Shown here: in pieces, positions 21,585 to 30,387 of the stretch
Numbering within the stretch: position 1 is the stretch's first letter
How the letters are laid out: each line of letters begins with the position of its first letter
Source: a gamma proteobacterium HTCC2207
GTDB taxonomy: Bacteria; Pseudomonadota; Gammaproteobacteria; Pseudomonadales; Porticoccaceae
Length of the DNA: 40,805 nt
NCBI GenBank assembly: GCA_905182265.1
Contig: CAJJAO010000046.1
Location: 1-40,805, forward strand
Direction of reading: 5' to 3'
Position numbers and translations under genes: made by a program
The notes under the pieces: generated by a model
Seen by the model: the letters and a program-made list of their open reading frames with translations, nothing else
What the model was told of the DNA's origin: nothing
Databases searched by the model: none

Positions 21585-23633
21585 CTAATCCTTAGCCAGA
21601 TCCCCAAGTGCCACTTTTAAAGGGCCCAAATGAGCCTCAAAATTCTTCCAATAGGCCACTGCTGACTTGTAAATAGGCTGGCGGACTTGCTCAGAACTGG
21701 CGGTATTAACGGCCCGCTCGGTCTCGTAAAAACGGACACAGGCCTCTTCCATAGGCAGGTCGCAATAAGCTAATAGCTGCTCTACATTTTGCTCTAGGTT
21801 ATCCACTACATTTTCGTAGTCTACGGAATGAACACGGCCAGGGAAAACCGCCTGCCAATGGGCCATGAGACGCTGGTAGTCAAGGTAGTAGCGCCCCAAA
21901 TCTTGCAGATCATAGGTAAAGTGCTGACCCTCTGCCCACAGCTGTTTAAAGCAACCAAAGCAATTATCCATAGGGTTGCGCTGGGTGTTAATAATTTTAG
22001 CCTGGGGCATGGCCAGCAGTATCAGGCCCACGTAGAGAAAATTATTGGGTAACTTATCGATAAAAAATGGCGCGTCGGTCTGCCGGTGACGCTGAGCCTG
22101 ATCTATAAATTGCTCGCCGAGGCCGCGCCAATTTTCCTGTGATAACTCGGTAACGCCTTCAGGATATGGTTGGCTAGCGACTCCACTAGGCTGACGATGT
22201 AACCGACCCGCCAGCCAGGGGATATAAGGTAACTCTCTAGTACCCTCCACCTGAGAATGGGAGGCTAAAATTTGCTCTTGTAGGGTAGAGCCAGAACGAG
22301 GCAACCCGAGAATAAATATAGGGGACGGGTCTTCAATGCCAACCTTCCTATTGGCTTGAATAAATTCTGCTGTGAACGTCTTGATGGTTCTATCAACTAG
22401 GGACGTAAAATCGTCGGCGCTCCAGTTGACTAGTTTCTTCTGTACTAGATTACCCGCCTGATAACAGGCAAACGCACTGTCCCAATCCTTGCGATGTTCG
22501 TAGGCTTTGCCCAGAGCATAATTAAAATGCACTAGGCTCTTACTACTTATTCCATTACCTATTTCATTACTTGTTTTTCCGATAACCTCACCAGTGCTCC
22601 CCTTATTACTGGCATCATTTTCTAGCGCCGCCGTCATATTGGCCACTTCGTCGTCGCTGAATCTGTAGGTTTTTAGATTAGATAATGACCAGGCAGCTTC
22701 GCCGTAGTTTTTGTCTAACTGCATGCAGCGCTGATAGATTGCAATAGCCTGTTCCTGGCGCCCCAATGTCTTTAGGGCCGTAGCTTTTTGCGATAGGGCG
22801 GGCACATTGTCCGGCGTCTTTTCTAACACCAAATCATACTGTTCTAGAGCTTCTTGAAAACGATTATCCTTGGAGTAAATATCACCCAGTAACATCCGTG
22901 CTTCTGACTTGTCGGCATCAATGTGCAGCACATGCTCTACCGCTTCCTGGGCTTCTACAAGCTGATCTTGGCGAGACAGTGCAGCGGCTAACCGCAGCCA
23001 CCATTTTAAACGCTCGGGCATTTTGCGAATTAAAGATCGCGCCAGCTGTTCTGCATACCTGGCTCTACCACTGTCCAGGGCGTGCTCAATCATGAGTTCT
23101 TTGGCACCGGCATTGTCAGTGTCCTGAACCAATACCTCCTGACACAGGGCTTCACTGGCGGCACGATCTCCCGATCGGAACAGGGCACCAGCTTCAACCA
23201 CTTTGCTCTTTAGCTCATCGGCTTGGCGATTCACTTTCTCTAGGTCGCCGGACTGCTCTGTTTTACCCTGGGCCTGGAGTACTTTTTCTAATAGCTTGCT
23301 GGGGCCCTTTAATTTTCCGTCAAGTTGAAGTGCGCGGCGCAGGGACTTCTCTGAGTTGCCCAGCTGGTCAAGGGCAAACTGGGCTTTACCAAGGTCTGCC
23401 CAGGCATGGGCAAAGTCGGGAGTGATGGCAAGAACGGCTTCAAAACCCGCTGCGGCTCGCTCATGTTCACCGCGGCGCTCCCAGACTTGGGCCCTTAGGC
23501 GCAATGTGTTGACCTCGCGAGGATTTAAACCCAGTAGCAGCTCACAGATATCTTCACAGCGCTGTAAATTCCCTTCGCGCAGTGCCGACAGTGCCTGAAA
23601 AAATTGCTGCTGTGGATCCATAGTCTTGGCCAA
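21585..23633 (-). CDS. TPR-sulfotransferase fusion protein
   Basis: 682 residues. The first half (to about residue 340) is a series of tetratricopeptide repeats with typical positions, e.g. EALEQYDLVLEKTPDNVPAL and AIAIYQRCMQLDKNYGEAAW. The second half (about 430-680) is a sulfotransferase domain with the 5'-phosphosulfate loop FILGLPRSGSTLQEQILASH and a later IINTQRNPMDNCFGCFKQLW 3'-phosphate-binding segment. It would move a sulfate from PAPS to an unknown acceptor, with the TPRs binding a partner or the acceptor. No signal peptide, so cytoplasmic. It follows the TonB receptor gene on the same strand; the two families often occur together in marine gammaproteobacteria. A terminator separates them here, so they are probably separate transcripts. 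Confidence 0.88.
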   Translation of the reverse strand: MAKTMDPQQQFFQALSALREGNLQRCEDICELLLGLNPREVNTLRLRAQVWERRGEHERAAAGFEAVLAITPDFAHAWADLGKAQFALDQLGNSEKSLRRALQLDGKLKGPSKLLEKVLQAQGKTEQSGDLEKVNRQADELKSKVVEAGALFRSGDRAASEALCQEVLVQDTDNAGAKELMIEHALDSGRARYAEQLARSLIRKMPERLKWWLRLAAALSRQDQLVEAQEAVEHVLHIDADKSEARMLLGDIYSKDNRFQEALEQYDLVLEKTPDNVPALSQKATALKTLGRQEQAIAIYQRCMQLDKNYGEAAWSLSNLKTYRFSDDEVANMTAALENDASNKGSTGEVIGKTSNEIGNGISSKSLVHFNYALGKAYEHRKDWDSAFACYQAGNLVQKKLVNWSADDFTSLVDRTIKTFTAEFIQANRKVGIEDPSPIFILGLPRSGSTLQEQILASHSQVEGTRELPYIPWLAGRLHRQPSGVASQPYPEGVTELSQENWRGLGEQFIDQAQRHRQTDAPFFIDKLPNNFLYVGLILLAMPQAKIINTQRNPMDNCFGCFKQLWAEGQHFTYDLQDLGRYYLDYQRLMAHWQAVFPGRVHSVDYENVVDNLEQNVEQLLAYCDLPMEEACVRFYETERAVNTASSEQVRQPIYKSAVAYWKNFEAHLGPLKVALGDLAKD

Positions 23634-23654
23634 TTATTTTTTCTTAGTCTACAA

Positions 23655-23683
23655 AAAAAGAGCCGACATTGTCGGCTCTTTTT
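23655..23683 (-). terminator. Terminator after TonB receptor gene (symmetrical)
   Basis: AAAAAGAGCCGAC (23655-23667) pairs perfectly with GTCGGCTCTTTTT (23671-23683) over a 3-nt loop. The T-tract works on either strand. It lies between the receptor and the TPR-sulfotransferase gene. Confidence 0.92.
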
Positions 23684-23709
23684 AAGGTGTTGCTGTTTAA
23701 AATCAGGCT

Positions 23710-23765
23710 CTTCACTAAGTATTTGATAGGAAGCACTTGGTAGTAAGTCCCTAATAATAAGTACT
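23710..23765. repeat. 14-bp degenerate tandem array at the receptor stop codon
   Basis: Four units at 23710-23723, 23724-23737, 23738-23751 and 23752-23765; on the coding strand they read AGTACTTATTATTA, GGGACTTACTACCA, AGTGCTTCCTATCA and AATACTTAGTGAAG. The first starts at the last base of the receptor's TAA stop. The units have diverged but keep the period exactly. Confidence 0.75.
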
Positions 23766-26107
23766 TAGAACTTCCAGCCTACGTCCAGACCAATGCGACG
23801 AGGCTCTGAGAAACCAAAGTAATGAGCACCAATATTTGCCTCTGAACCAGCTACGCCTTTGTAGTGGAATTCGTCGGTAATATTGTTCACCCATAAAGTG
23901 AGGTTCCAGTCCTCTGAACTGTCATAGCCCACACGCAGGTTACTGGTGGTAAAGCCGTCAGCCATCAGCGGATTGCTGCTGAAAGACCCAAAGCCTACGC
24001 CCTCTTCCTGATGGAAGGTTTCCCAAGTAACTGCTAGTGCGCCATTTTCCATAGGGACTGTGTAAGTGGCGACAATGGCACCACTAAATTCAACAGTACC
24101 AGGAATCTGCGCTCCTCGGCAGTCTGCAGGATCGCAGAAGCCAGCATCAGGATTTGTAAGGTCGGTATCGGCCCATGCTAGACCCAGATAAATATCTAGG
24201 TTGTCGGTTGGCAAGAGGCGCATATCTAATTCAACACCACTGCCCTCTGCATCACCCACGTTGGCGACACTGTAACGGGAACCAACATAGTAGCCTGATT
24301 GCATACCTTCAAACTCATAGCTATAGATGCTGGCGTTAACCTGCATCTGACCGTCCCAGAACTGGCCTTTTAAGCCTAGCTCAATATTGGTGACCTCTTC
24401 TTTCTCAAAGCTCTCTGGCACGCCACCAAGGGCTAGGGCATCTGCGCCATCCAAATCGTCGTCAGCAACCGAGTCTGGGAAGACTAGGAAAAAGGTATTA
24501 AAACCTCCGGCCTTGTAACCAGTTGAGTAGTTAGCATAGGTAGAAATATCTTCAGTCACCTGATAGCTCAAAGCTGCACGAACCGATGTATTGGTCCACT
24601 GGTCACTGCCACGAACAAAGTCTGAAGAGAAAAACGGAAATGAATACCAGAAGTAGTTGCGGTCATCACCACCAAACTTTTGGCCAAAATCACGATTATC
24701 TTCGGTGTATCTAGCACCTAAACTTAAATCGACCTTTTCAGAGACACGCCAAGTGGCATCACCATAAATACCCCAGCCGTCGTATTCTGCATCGATATCA
24801 ACTGCGTCGTTACGAGTACCAACACCGGCACCATAGCTTGTGTAGCCAGAATACTCGTAGTAAGAAGCGCAGTCGGTGACCTCTGATTCAAAATAAGCGG
24901 CGTCAAAGTCTTCGCCATATTCCGCTGCGTAGGCCGCACCATAGCTAGCGCCATAACTCGCGCACATAGCGTCTTCATCGTAGGTCTGGTTAAAGCGCGT
25001 CTGGATCTCTTCTTGGTACCAAGAGGCACCCACAAACCAGCTAACGGCATCAGTTTCTTTGTTGATGCGGAATTCTTGGCTGAAGTATTCCTGCTCTTGA
25101 ACCTGCTCGTAGTTAAAGATAAATTGGTCTTCACCGTCAAAATCTTCTTTGTAATAGTAGTTGTGGCCCCGCAAACCAGTAATGGACGTGAGGCTGTAAT
25201 CATTGCCTAGGTCAACTTCAACATTTAGCGTTGCGCCCCAGGTTTCACCCTCATCAATTAGGTCGTCGGTATCTACATCTGAGCTGAACTGCTTTTTCCC
25301 GGCATCGGAACTAAAAAATGAAAAGCCAGTGTCGTCGGCATCAAACACCTGATAGATCGTCGGTGGACCCGAACGGTCTTCGTACTCGAGCATTAAAGTG
25401 CTGGATACCAGGTCATTTTCGAAAGCAAAAGTCTGCCTAATGGCGGTATTCTCAATTGCACCAGCGGTTTTGCCATCATTGATGTTGGTCATCCAACCGT
25501 CTTGTTGCTGATGGTAGATTGCCGTGCGGCTCGTGAAGTTATCATTGATAGGTATATTAAAAGCGCCAGAAACCTGCATGTAGCCGTCTTGGCCAAGGCT
25601 AAGGTTTATGGACCCGTCCTGCTCTTGGCTAGGCTTTTTAGTGGTGATTGATATCGCACCGGCAGAGGCGTTGCGACCAAACAGAGTGCCCTGTGGCCCC
25701 TTAACAACCTCAACCATCTCTATATCAAAGAAACTGGCGAGTGCACCACCAGTTCGGCCTAGGTAGATGCCATCTTGGTAAACACCGATTGAGGGCTCAG
25801 CACCCACACCAAAATCATTGGTGCTAATGCCACGGACATTCATGGAGTCCAAAAACGAATCATCTGTATCCCCAGACACGCCAGGTGTTAACAAGGCTAA
25901 TGCTTTGGCATCAGAAATCTGTGCTTTTTCGATAAAACTGCCGGTAAAGGCCGATACCGTTAAAGGCACATCTTGCAGTGATTGCGCGCGTTTTTGCGTT
26001 GTAACAATAATTTCTTCTATCTGCGCTGCGGCTAAGTGCCCTGCGCTTAGGGTAGCAGCCGCTACAGCTGCGGAGATGAGCGTTTTTCGTAACAGTTGTG
26101 ATTTCAT
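23765..26107 (-). CDS. TonB-dependent outer-membrane receptor
   Basis: 780 residues. Signal peptide to about residue 28 (ISAAVAAATLSAGHLAAA), then a TonB box-like EEIIVTTQKR and a plug domain (SDAKALALLTPGVSGD, FGVGAEPSIGVYQDGIYLGRTGG, VEVVKGPQGTLFGRNASAGA). A beta-barrel follows, ending in the aromatic strand PRRIGLDVGWKF. It imports a large or scarce ligand across the outer membrane using TonB energy. The ligand is unknown; the subfamily resembles receptors of the FecA/pesticin/iron-complex-like groups common in Cellvibrionales. One extracellular loop is very rich in Tyr, Ala and acidic residues and holds Cys residues (CASYGASYGAAY, DCASYYEYSGYTSYG). GGGGGA precedes the start. No regulator is adjacent. 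Confidence 0.93.
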   Translation of the reverse strand: MKSQLLRKTLISAAVAAATLSAGHLAAAQIEEIIVTTQKRAQSLQDVPLTVSAFTGSFIEKAQISDAKALALLTPGVSGDTDDSFLDSMNVRGISTNDFGVGAEPSIGVYQDGIYLGRTGGALASFFDIEMVEVVKGPQGTLFGRNASAGAISITTKKPSQEQDGSINLSLGQDGYMQVSGAFNIPINDNFTSRTAIYHQQQDGWMTNINDGKTAGAIENTAIRQTFAFENDLVSSTLMLEYEDRSGPPTIYQVFDADDTGFSFFSSDAGKKQFSSDVDTDDLIDEGETWGATLNVEVDLGNDYSLTSITGLRGHNYYYKEDFDGEDQFIFNYEQVQEQEYFSQEFRINKETDAVSWFVGASWYQEEIQTRFNQTYDEDAMCASYGASYGAAYAAEYGEDFDAAYFESEVTDCASYYEYSGYTSYGAGVGTRNDAVDIDAEYDGWGIYGDATWRVSEKVDLSLGARYTEDNRDFGQKFGGDDRNYFWYSFPFFSSDFVRGSDQWTNTSVRAALSYQVTEDISTYANYSTGYKAGGFNTFFLVFPDSVADDDLDGADALALGGVPESFEKEEVTNIELGLKGQFWDGQMQVNASIYSYEFEGMQSGYYVGSRYSVANVGDAEGSGVELDMRLLPTDNLDIYLGLAWADTDLTNPDAGFCDPADCRGAQIPGTVEFSGAIVATYTVPMENGALAVTWETFHQEEGVGFGSFSSNPLMADGFTTSNLRVGYDSSEDWNLTLWVNNITDEFHYKGVAGSEANIGAHYFGFSEPRRIGLDVGWKF

Positions 26108-26514
26108 AATTCCCCCAATCTAGCTAAGTTGTTTGGCGTCATTGCCAGAGTGTTGACGTCTAATTCTTTTAAACTACAGCAGCCAATACTCAGATTCTAT
26201 CGCTATTAACAAAAATGCCTAGTCTTTTTTTACTCGCGTTTTTCTTATCTACTGCACTGGCTCTCTAGAGTCTAATAAAGCGCTCTAGAAGATTCTAATA
26301 AAAGCCTAGAAAATGGGCCCCAATAGCTGTTAAAAAAAACGGCCAACCCATTTGGGTACATGACGAACAGCCCTTTCTATGGTGAGATAATCGGCTATAA
26401 AGAGCACCATAAAAATACCCTCCTAGGGTGGCACTGCACTTAACTCCAATACAGTTGAGTTAAGCTAAGGTTAGTGCAGCACATACACCAAGTAGATATT
26501 TCCTAGAGAATATT
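26108..26514. other. Divergent intergenic region, no gene found
   Basis: 407 bp between the divergent receptor and aminotransferase genes; it must hold both promoters, but I see no certain -35/-10 pair. CTCTAGAGTCTAATAAAGC and CTCTAGAAGATTCTAATAAA follow one another near 26264-26306 as a weak direct repeat of about 22 bp. GAGA before the ATG at 26515 is the likely ribosome binding site. Confidence 0.4.
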
Positions 26515-27879
26515 ATGACCAATATCCGAACAACCAAACAGTGGCAGCAATTAGACGCGCAAACCCACATGCACCCGTTTACTGATCTGGGCGACTATGC
26601 ACAAAAGCCCGGTAGAATTATTAACCGCGCCGAGCATATTTATATCCATGATACCGACGGCAATGTAATGCTCGACGCCATGTCGGGCCTATGGTGCTGC
26701 AGCCTAGGTTACAGCCAGCCCTCAATCGCTGAAGCGGTCAGCCGCCAGTTTGCCGAGCTGCCCTACTACAATAATTTCTTTCAGTGCAGCAATGCACCTG
26801 CAGTGGAGCTGGCTAATCGTTTAGTGCAGATGACTCCAGATCAGTTCACCCACGTGTTCTTTACCGGGTCTGGTTCAGAAGCTAACGACACCAATATTCG
26901 TATTGTGCGACGCTACTGGGATGCTAAAGGCCAGCCCAACAAACGTATTATTTTGTCTCGCACCAATGCCTACCACGGCAGCACCATTGCGTCGGCTAGC
27001 CTGGGCGGGTTTGATTTTGTGCATAAGCAGTTCGAAACACTGCCCTACGTGCAGCATATTGCCGACCCCAACTGGTACTGCAGTGGCGGCGAGTTAAGCC
27101 CCGAAGAATTTGGCTTACAAGCGGCTCGTGAACTCGAGGCGCGCATTGATCTAATAGGTGCTGAAAATGTTGCGGCATTTATCGCTGAACCTGTGCAGGG
27201 TGCCGGCGGTGTGATTGTTCCGCCAGAGAGCTACTGGCCCGAAGTCAGCCGCATCCTAAAAGAACGAGACATTTTATTTATCAGTGACGAAGTTATCTGT
27301 GGTTTTGGCCGGACAGGTAATATGTTTGGCTGCCAGACCTACGGCACCGAACCGGATCTAATGACCTTTGCCAAAGCAGTGACCAATGGCTTTCAGCCCC
27401 TGGGTGGCGTAATGGTCAGCGACAAAGTGGCCACTGTACTGATGGGTTCTGGTGGCGAATTTGGCCACGGCTTTACTTATTCTGGTCACCCAATTGCCTG
27501 TGCCGCTGCGTTAGCGACTATGGATATTATTGAAAACGATAATATTGTCGATCTTGTGGCCAACGATATTGGCCCCTACCTGCAGAGCAAGTGGACAGCA
27601 TTGGCGGACCACCCTATTGTGGGTCATGTGCGCGGTGTCGGCATGCTCGGCTCCATTGAACTGGTGCGTAACAAAGAGACTCGTGAACGCTTGGAGCCAG
27701 AGCAAAAATCTGGTGGCATATGCCGAGAGTTCTGCGTCTCAAACGGCCTGATTATGCGCGCGGTTGGCGACTCTATGATCATCTCGCCGCCCTTTGTCAG
27801 CAGCCATGAAGAAATTGATCTGTTGATCGAGCGGGCAACAACGGCTCTGGATGCAACGGCAGCACATTACAAAGTTTAA
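26515..27879 (+). CDS. SpuC-like polyamine:pyruvate aminotransferase (class III)
   Basis: 454 residues, class III PLP enzyme. FTGSGSEANDTNIRIVRRYW binds PLP phosphate, ISDEVICGFGRTG carries the PLP-pyridine Asp (D258), and K287 in MTFAKAVTNGFQPLGG forms the Schiff base. Features such as MSGLWC, PYYNNFFQ, NAYHGSTIA and RAVGDSMIISPPFV closely resemble Pseudomonas SpuC, which moves an amino group from putrescine, cadaverine or spermidine to pyruvate. Other omega-transaminase substrates (beta-alanine, taurine) remain possible. It is followed after 34 bp by gcdH on the same strand, so the product, e.g. 5-aminopentanal from cadaverine, could enter glutarate breakdown. Confidence 0.85.
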   Translation: MTNIRTTKQWQQLDAQTHMHPFTDLGDYAQKPGRIINRAEHIYIHDTDGNVMLDAMSGLWCCSLGYSQPSIAEAVSRQFAELPYYNNFFQCSNAPAVELANRLVQMTPDQFTHVFFTGSGSEANDTNIRIVRRYWDAKGQPNKRIILSRTNAYHGSTIASASLGGFDFVHKQFETLPYVQHIADPNWYCSGGELSPEEFGLQAARELEARIDLIGAENVAAFIAEPVQGAGGVIVPPESYWPEVSRILKERDILFISDEVICGFGRTGNMFGCQTYGTEPDLMTFAKAVTNGFQPLGGVMVSDKVATVLMGSGGEFGHGFTYSGHPIACAAALATMDIIENDNIVDLVANDIGPYLQSKWTALADHPIVGHVRGVGMLGSIELVRNKETRERLEPEQKSGGICREFCVSNGLIMRAVGDSMIISPPFVSSHEEIDLLIERATTALDATAAHYKV

Positions 27880-27913
27880 TTATTACGACAACACAGATTA
27901 AGGATATTTAACA

Positions 27914-29095
27914 ATGGCTGGCGATTGGGGAAAGTTTAACTGGCAAGATCCATTTAACATGGACGATCAACTGAGTGACGAAGAGCGCTTAATTCGCGAC
28001 ACCGCGGCGAGCTTCGCACAAGAGCGACTGGCGCCCCGTGTACGCAACGCTTTTCGTCAAGAGCACACAGACCGCGAGATTTTTAATGAAATGGGTGAGC
28101 TGGGTTTACTGGGCTCAACCATTGATGGCTATGGCTGCCCCGGCGTCAGCTATGTGAGCTATGGCTTGGTGGCTCGTGAAGTTGAACGCGTAGACTCTGG
28201 CTACCGCTCCATGATGAGCGTGCAATCTAGCCTAGTGATGTACCCCATTTACACCTATGGCACAGATCAGCAGCGTGAAAAATACCTGCCCAAACTAGCT
28301 ACAGGCGAGTGGGTGGGTTGCTTTGGTCTTACCGAACCCGATGCGGGCTCTGACCCCGGCGGCATGAAGACCCGCGCAAAAACTGTCGACGGTGGCTACC
28401 TGCTATCGGGCAGCAAGATGTGGATTAGTAACTCGCCCATTGCCGACGTCTTTATTGTCTGGGCAAAAACCGATGATGGCGTTATTCGTGGTTTTATTCT
28501 CGACAAAGGCATGAAGGGTTTGTCGGCGCCCAAGATCGAAGGGAAATTAGCTCTGCGCGCCTCGATTACCGGCGAGATTGTGATGGACGAAGTATTTGTT
28601 CCAGAAGACCAGCTGATGCCCAATGTACAGGGCCTTAAAGGTCCCTTTGGCTGCCTTAACTCCGCCAGATATGGCATTAGCTGGGGCGTTATGGGTGCCG
28701 CAGAAGATTGCTGGCATGCCGCTCGCCAATACTGCCTAGACCGCATTCAGTTTAATCGCCCCCTGGCCGCCACTCAGCTTATTCAAATGAAGCTGGCCAA
28801 TATGCAAACCGATATTAGCCTGGGCCTGCAGGGGTCTTTGCGCGCTGGCCGCTTAAAGGACCAGGGCCAACTTGCCCCAGAGCTTATCTCTATGATGAAG
28901 CGCAACAACTGCACCAAGGCACTGGATATTGCCCGCCAGTCTCGAGATATGCATGGTGGCAATGGTATCTCCGATGAGTATCCGGTGATGCGCCATATGC
29001 TTAATCTTGAGGTGGTTAACACCTATGAAGGCACATCTGATGTGCATGCGCTGATTCTGGGCCGCGCCCAAACGGGCATTCCGGCCTTCGGGTAA
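27914..29095 (+). CDS. gcdH: Glutaryl-CoA dehydrogenase
   Basis: 393 residues, standard for this acyl-CoA dehydrogenase. It oxidises and decarboxylates glutaryl-CoA to crotonyl-CoA with FAD, passing electrons to ETF. FNWQDPF near the N-terminus, [45 protein letters not shown] and [11 protein letters not shown] are characteristic of GCDH rather than other acyl-CoA dehydrogenases. The catalytic Glu is E372 in [20 protein letters not shown] precedes the start. It is 5 bp from the CaiB-family gene that follows, the same pair as gcdH-gcdG in Pseudomonas. Confidence 0.96.
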   Translation: MAGDWGKFNWQDPFNMDDQLSDEERLIRDTAASFAQERLAPRVRNAFRQEHTDREIFNEMGELGLLGSTIDGYGCPGVSYVSYGLVAREVERVDSGYRSMMSVQSSLVMYPIYTYGTDQQREKYLPKLATGEWVGCFGLTEPDAGSDPGGMKTRAKTVDGGYLLSGSKMWISNSPIADVFIVWAKTDDGVIRGFILDKGMKGLSAPKIEGKLALRASITGEIVMDEVFVPEDQLMPNVQGLKGPFGCLNSARYGISWGVMGAAEDCWHAARQYCLDRIQFNRPLAATQLIQMKLANMQTDISLGLQGSLRAGRLKDQGQLAPELISMMKRNNCTKALDIARQSRDMHGGNGISDEYPVMRHMLNLEVVNTYEGTSDVHALILGRAQTGIPAFG

Positions 29096-29100
29096 AGCTG

Positions 29101-30321
29101 ATGCCCGGGCCTCTCGCTGGTTATAAAGTACTGGATATGAGCCGGGTTCTAGCGGGCCCATGGGCTGGCCAGATGCTCGCCGACCTTGGTGCCGAGGTAA
29201 TTAAAATTGAACGCCCCAATCAGGGTGATGACACCCGCCACTGGGGCCCTCCCTATCTCAAAGATAGAGACGGCAATTTGACAACAGATGCCGCCTATTT
29301 CTTTTGCACCAATCGCGGCAAGCAATCGGTCACTGTGGATATTACCCAGCCCGAGGGTCAGGAAATTATTCGTCAACTGGCCAGCCAATGTGATGTGCTA
29401 ATTGAAAACTACAAGGTGGGCGGGCTAGCAAAATATGGTCTCTGCTATCAATCTCTCTCCAAGATAAACCCTAAACTAGTGTACTGCTCGATTACCGGCT
29501 TTGGCCAAACCGGCCCCTATGCTCAGCGACCCGGTTATGACTTTTTGATTCAGGGTATGGGCGGGCTCATGAGCGTCACTGGTGCGCCAGATACCGAAGG
29601 CGGCGGCCCAGTCAAAGTCGGCGTGGCAGTGACAGATCTGTTTACCGGTCTGTATGCGTCCAATGCCATTCAGGCGGCACTGCTGGAACGTCACCAGTCT
29701 GGTCTGGGCCAGTATATTGATCTGGCCCTGCTAGATGTTCAGGCCGCTGTGCTGGCCAACCAGGCGAGCAACTATTTAATTGGCGGCACTGTGCCCCAGC
29801 GTCTGGGCAATGCCCACCCCAACATAGTGCCCTACCAAGCCTTCGCCACAACCGATGGTCATATTATTTTGGCCGTGGGTAATGAGGGGCAGTTTAAGCG
29901 CCTGTGCCAGGTATTGAAAAAACCAAAATGGCTTAAAGACGCCAGGTATACCAGTAATGCATCGCGGGTCAAAAACCGTGATGCGCTCTGCAGCACTATT
30001 AGTAAGTCTCTGGCTCAACACAGCAGCCAGCACTGGTTACAGGTATTGGAGCAGCATGAAGTGCCCTGCGGGCCAATCAATACTATTGACCAGGTGTTTG
30101 AAGACCAGCAGATACTGGCGCGCAATATGCTGGTGACCTTAGAGGACGAACGTGCAGGGGAGATTCAGATGGTAGCAAACCCAATCAACTTCAGCAGATC
30201 TGCAATCGACTATGCCGCGCCACCCCCACAGATTGGAAATGACACGGCCTCAGTATTAGCAGACTATCTTGAGTACTCCCACGCAGAGCTTGAGGCGCTG
30301 CGCAAAAAGTCTGTTATCTAA
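29101..30321 (+). CDS. Family III CoA transferase, probably glutarate-specific
   Basis: 406 residues of the CaiB/BaiF family. N-terminal KVLDMSRVLAGPWAGQMLADLGAEVIKIE, the RPGYDFLIQGMGGLMSVTG segment, and catalytic Asp predicted in VAVTDLFTGLYA-type context; C-terminal VPCGPINTIDQVFEDQQ. The family moves CoA between carboxylic acids through an enzyme-bound anhydride. As it lies directly after gcdH, it probably makes glutaryl-CoA from glutarate (as Pseudomonas GcdG and human SUGCT are thought to do). Only 5 bp separate it from gcdH, so the two are translated from one transcript. The family is certain; the glutarate substrate rests on context. Confidence 0.88.
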   Translation: MPGPLAGYKVLDMSRVLAGPWAGQMLADLGAEVIKIERPNQGDDTRHWGPPYLKDRDGNLTTDAAYFFCTNRGKQSVTVDITQPEGQEIIRQLASQCDVLIENYKVGGLAKYGLCYQSLSKINPKLVYCSITGFGQTGPYAQRPGYDFLIQGMGGLMSVTGAPDTEGGGPVKVGVAVTDLFTGLYASNAIQAALLERHQSGLGQYIDLALLDVQAAVLANQASNYLIGGTVPQRLGNAHPNIVPYQAFATTDGHIILAVGNEGQFKRLCQVLKKPKWLKDARYTSNASRVKNRDALCSTISKSLAQHSSQHWLQVLEQHEVPCGPINTIDQVFEDQQILARNMLVTLEDERAGEIQMVANPINFSRSAIDYAAPPPQIGNDTASVLADYLEYSHAELEALRKKSVI

Positions 30322-30351
30322 TCATTACTGTTTTTTTCTGCTGCTGCTGTC

Positions 30352-30387
30352 CTATTATTTTTTCTACTATTTTTTCTACTATTTCTG
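30352..30387. repeat. 12-bp tandem repeat, three copies, containing a stop codon
   Basis: Coding-strand units CAGAAATAGTAG, AAAAAATAGTAG and AAAAAATAATAG at 30387-30376, 30375-30364 and 30363-30352. The first contains the DUF885 gene's last codons and TAG stop. As the unit is 12 bp, each copy repeats two in-frame stop codons. Confidence 0.85.
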
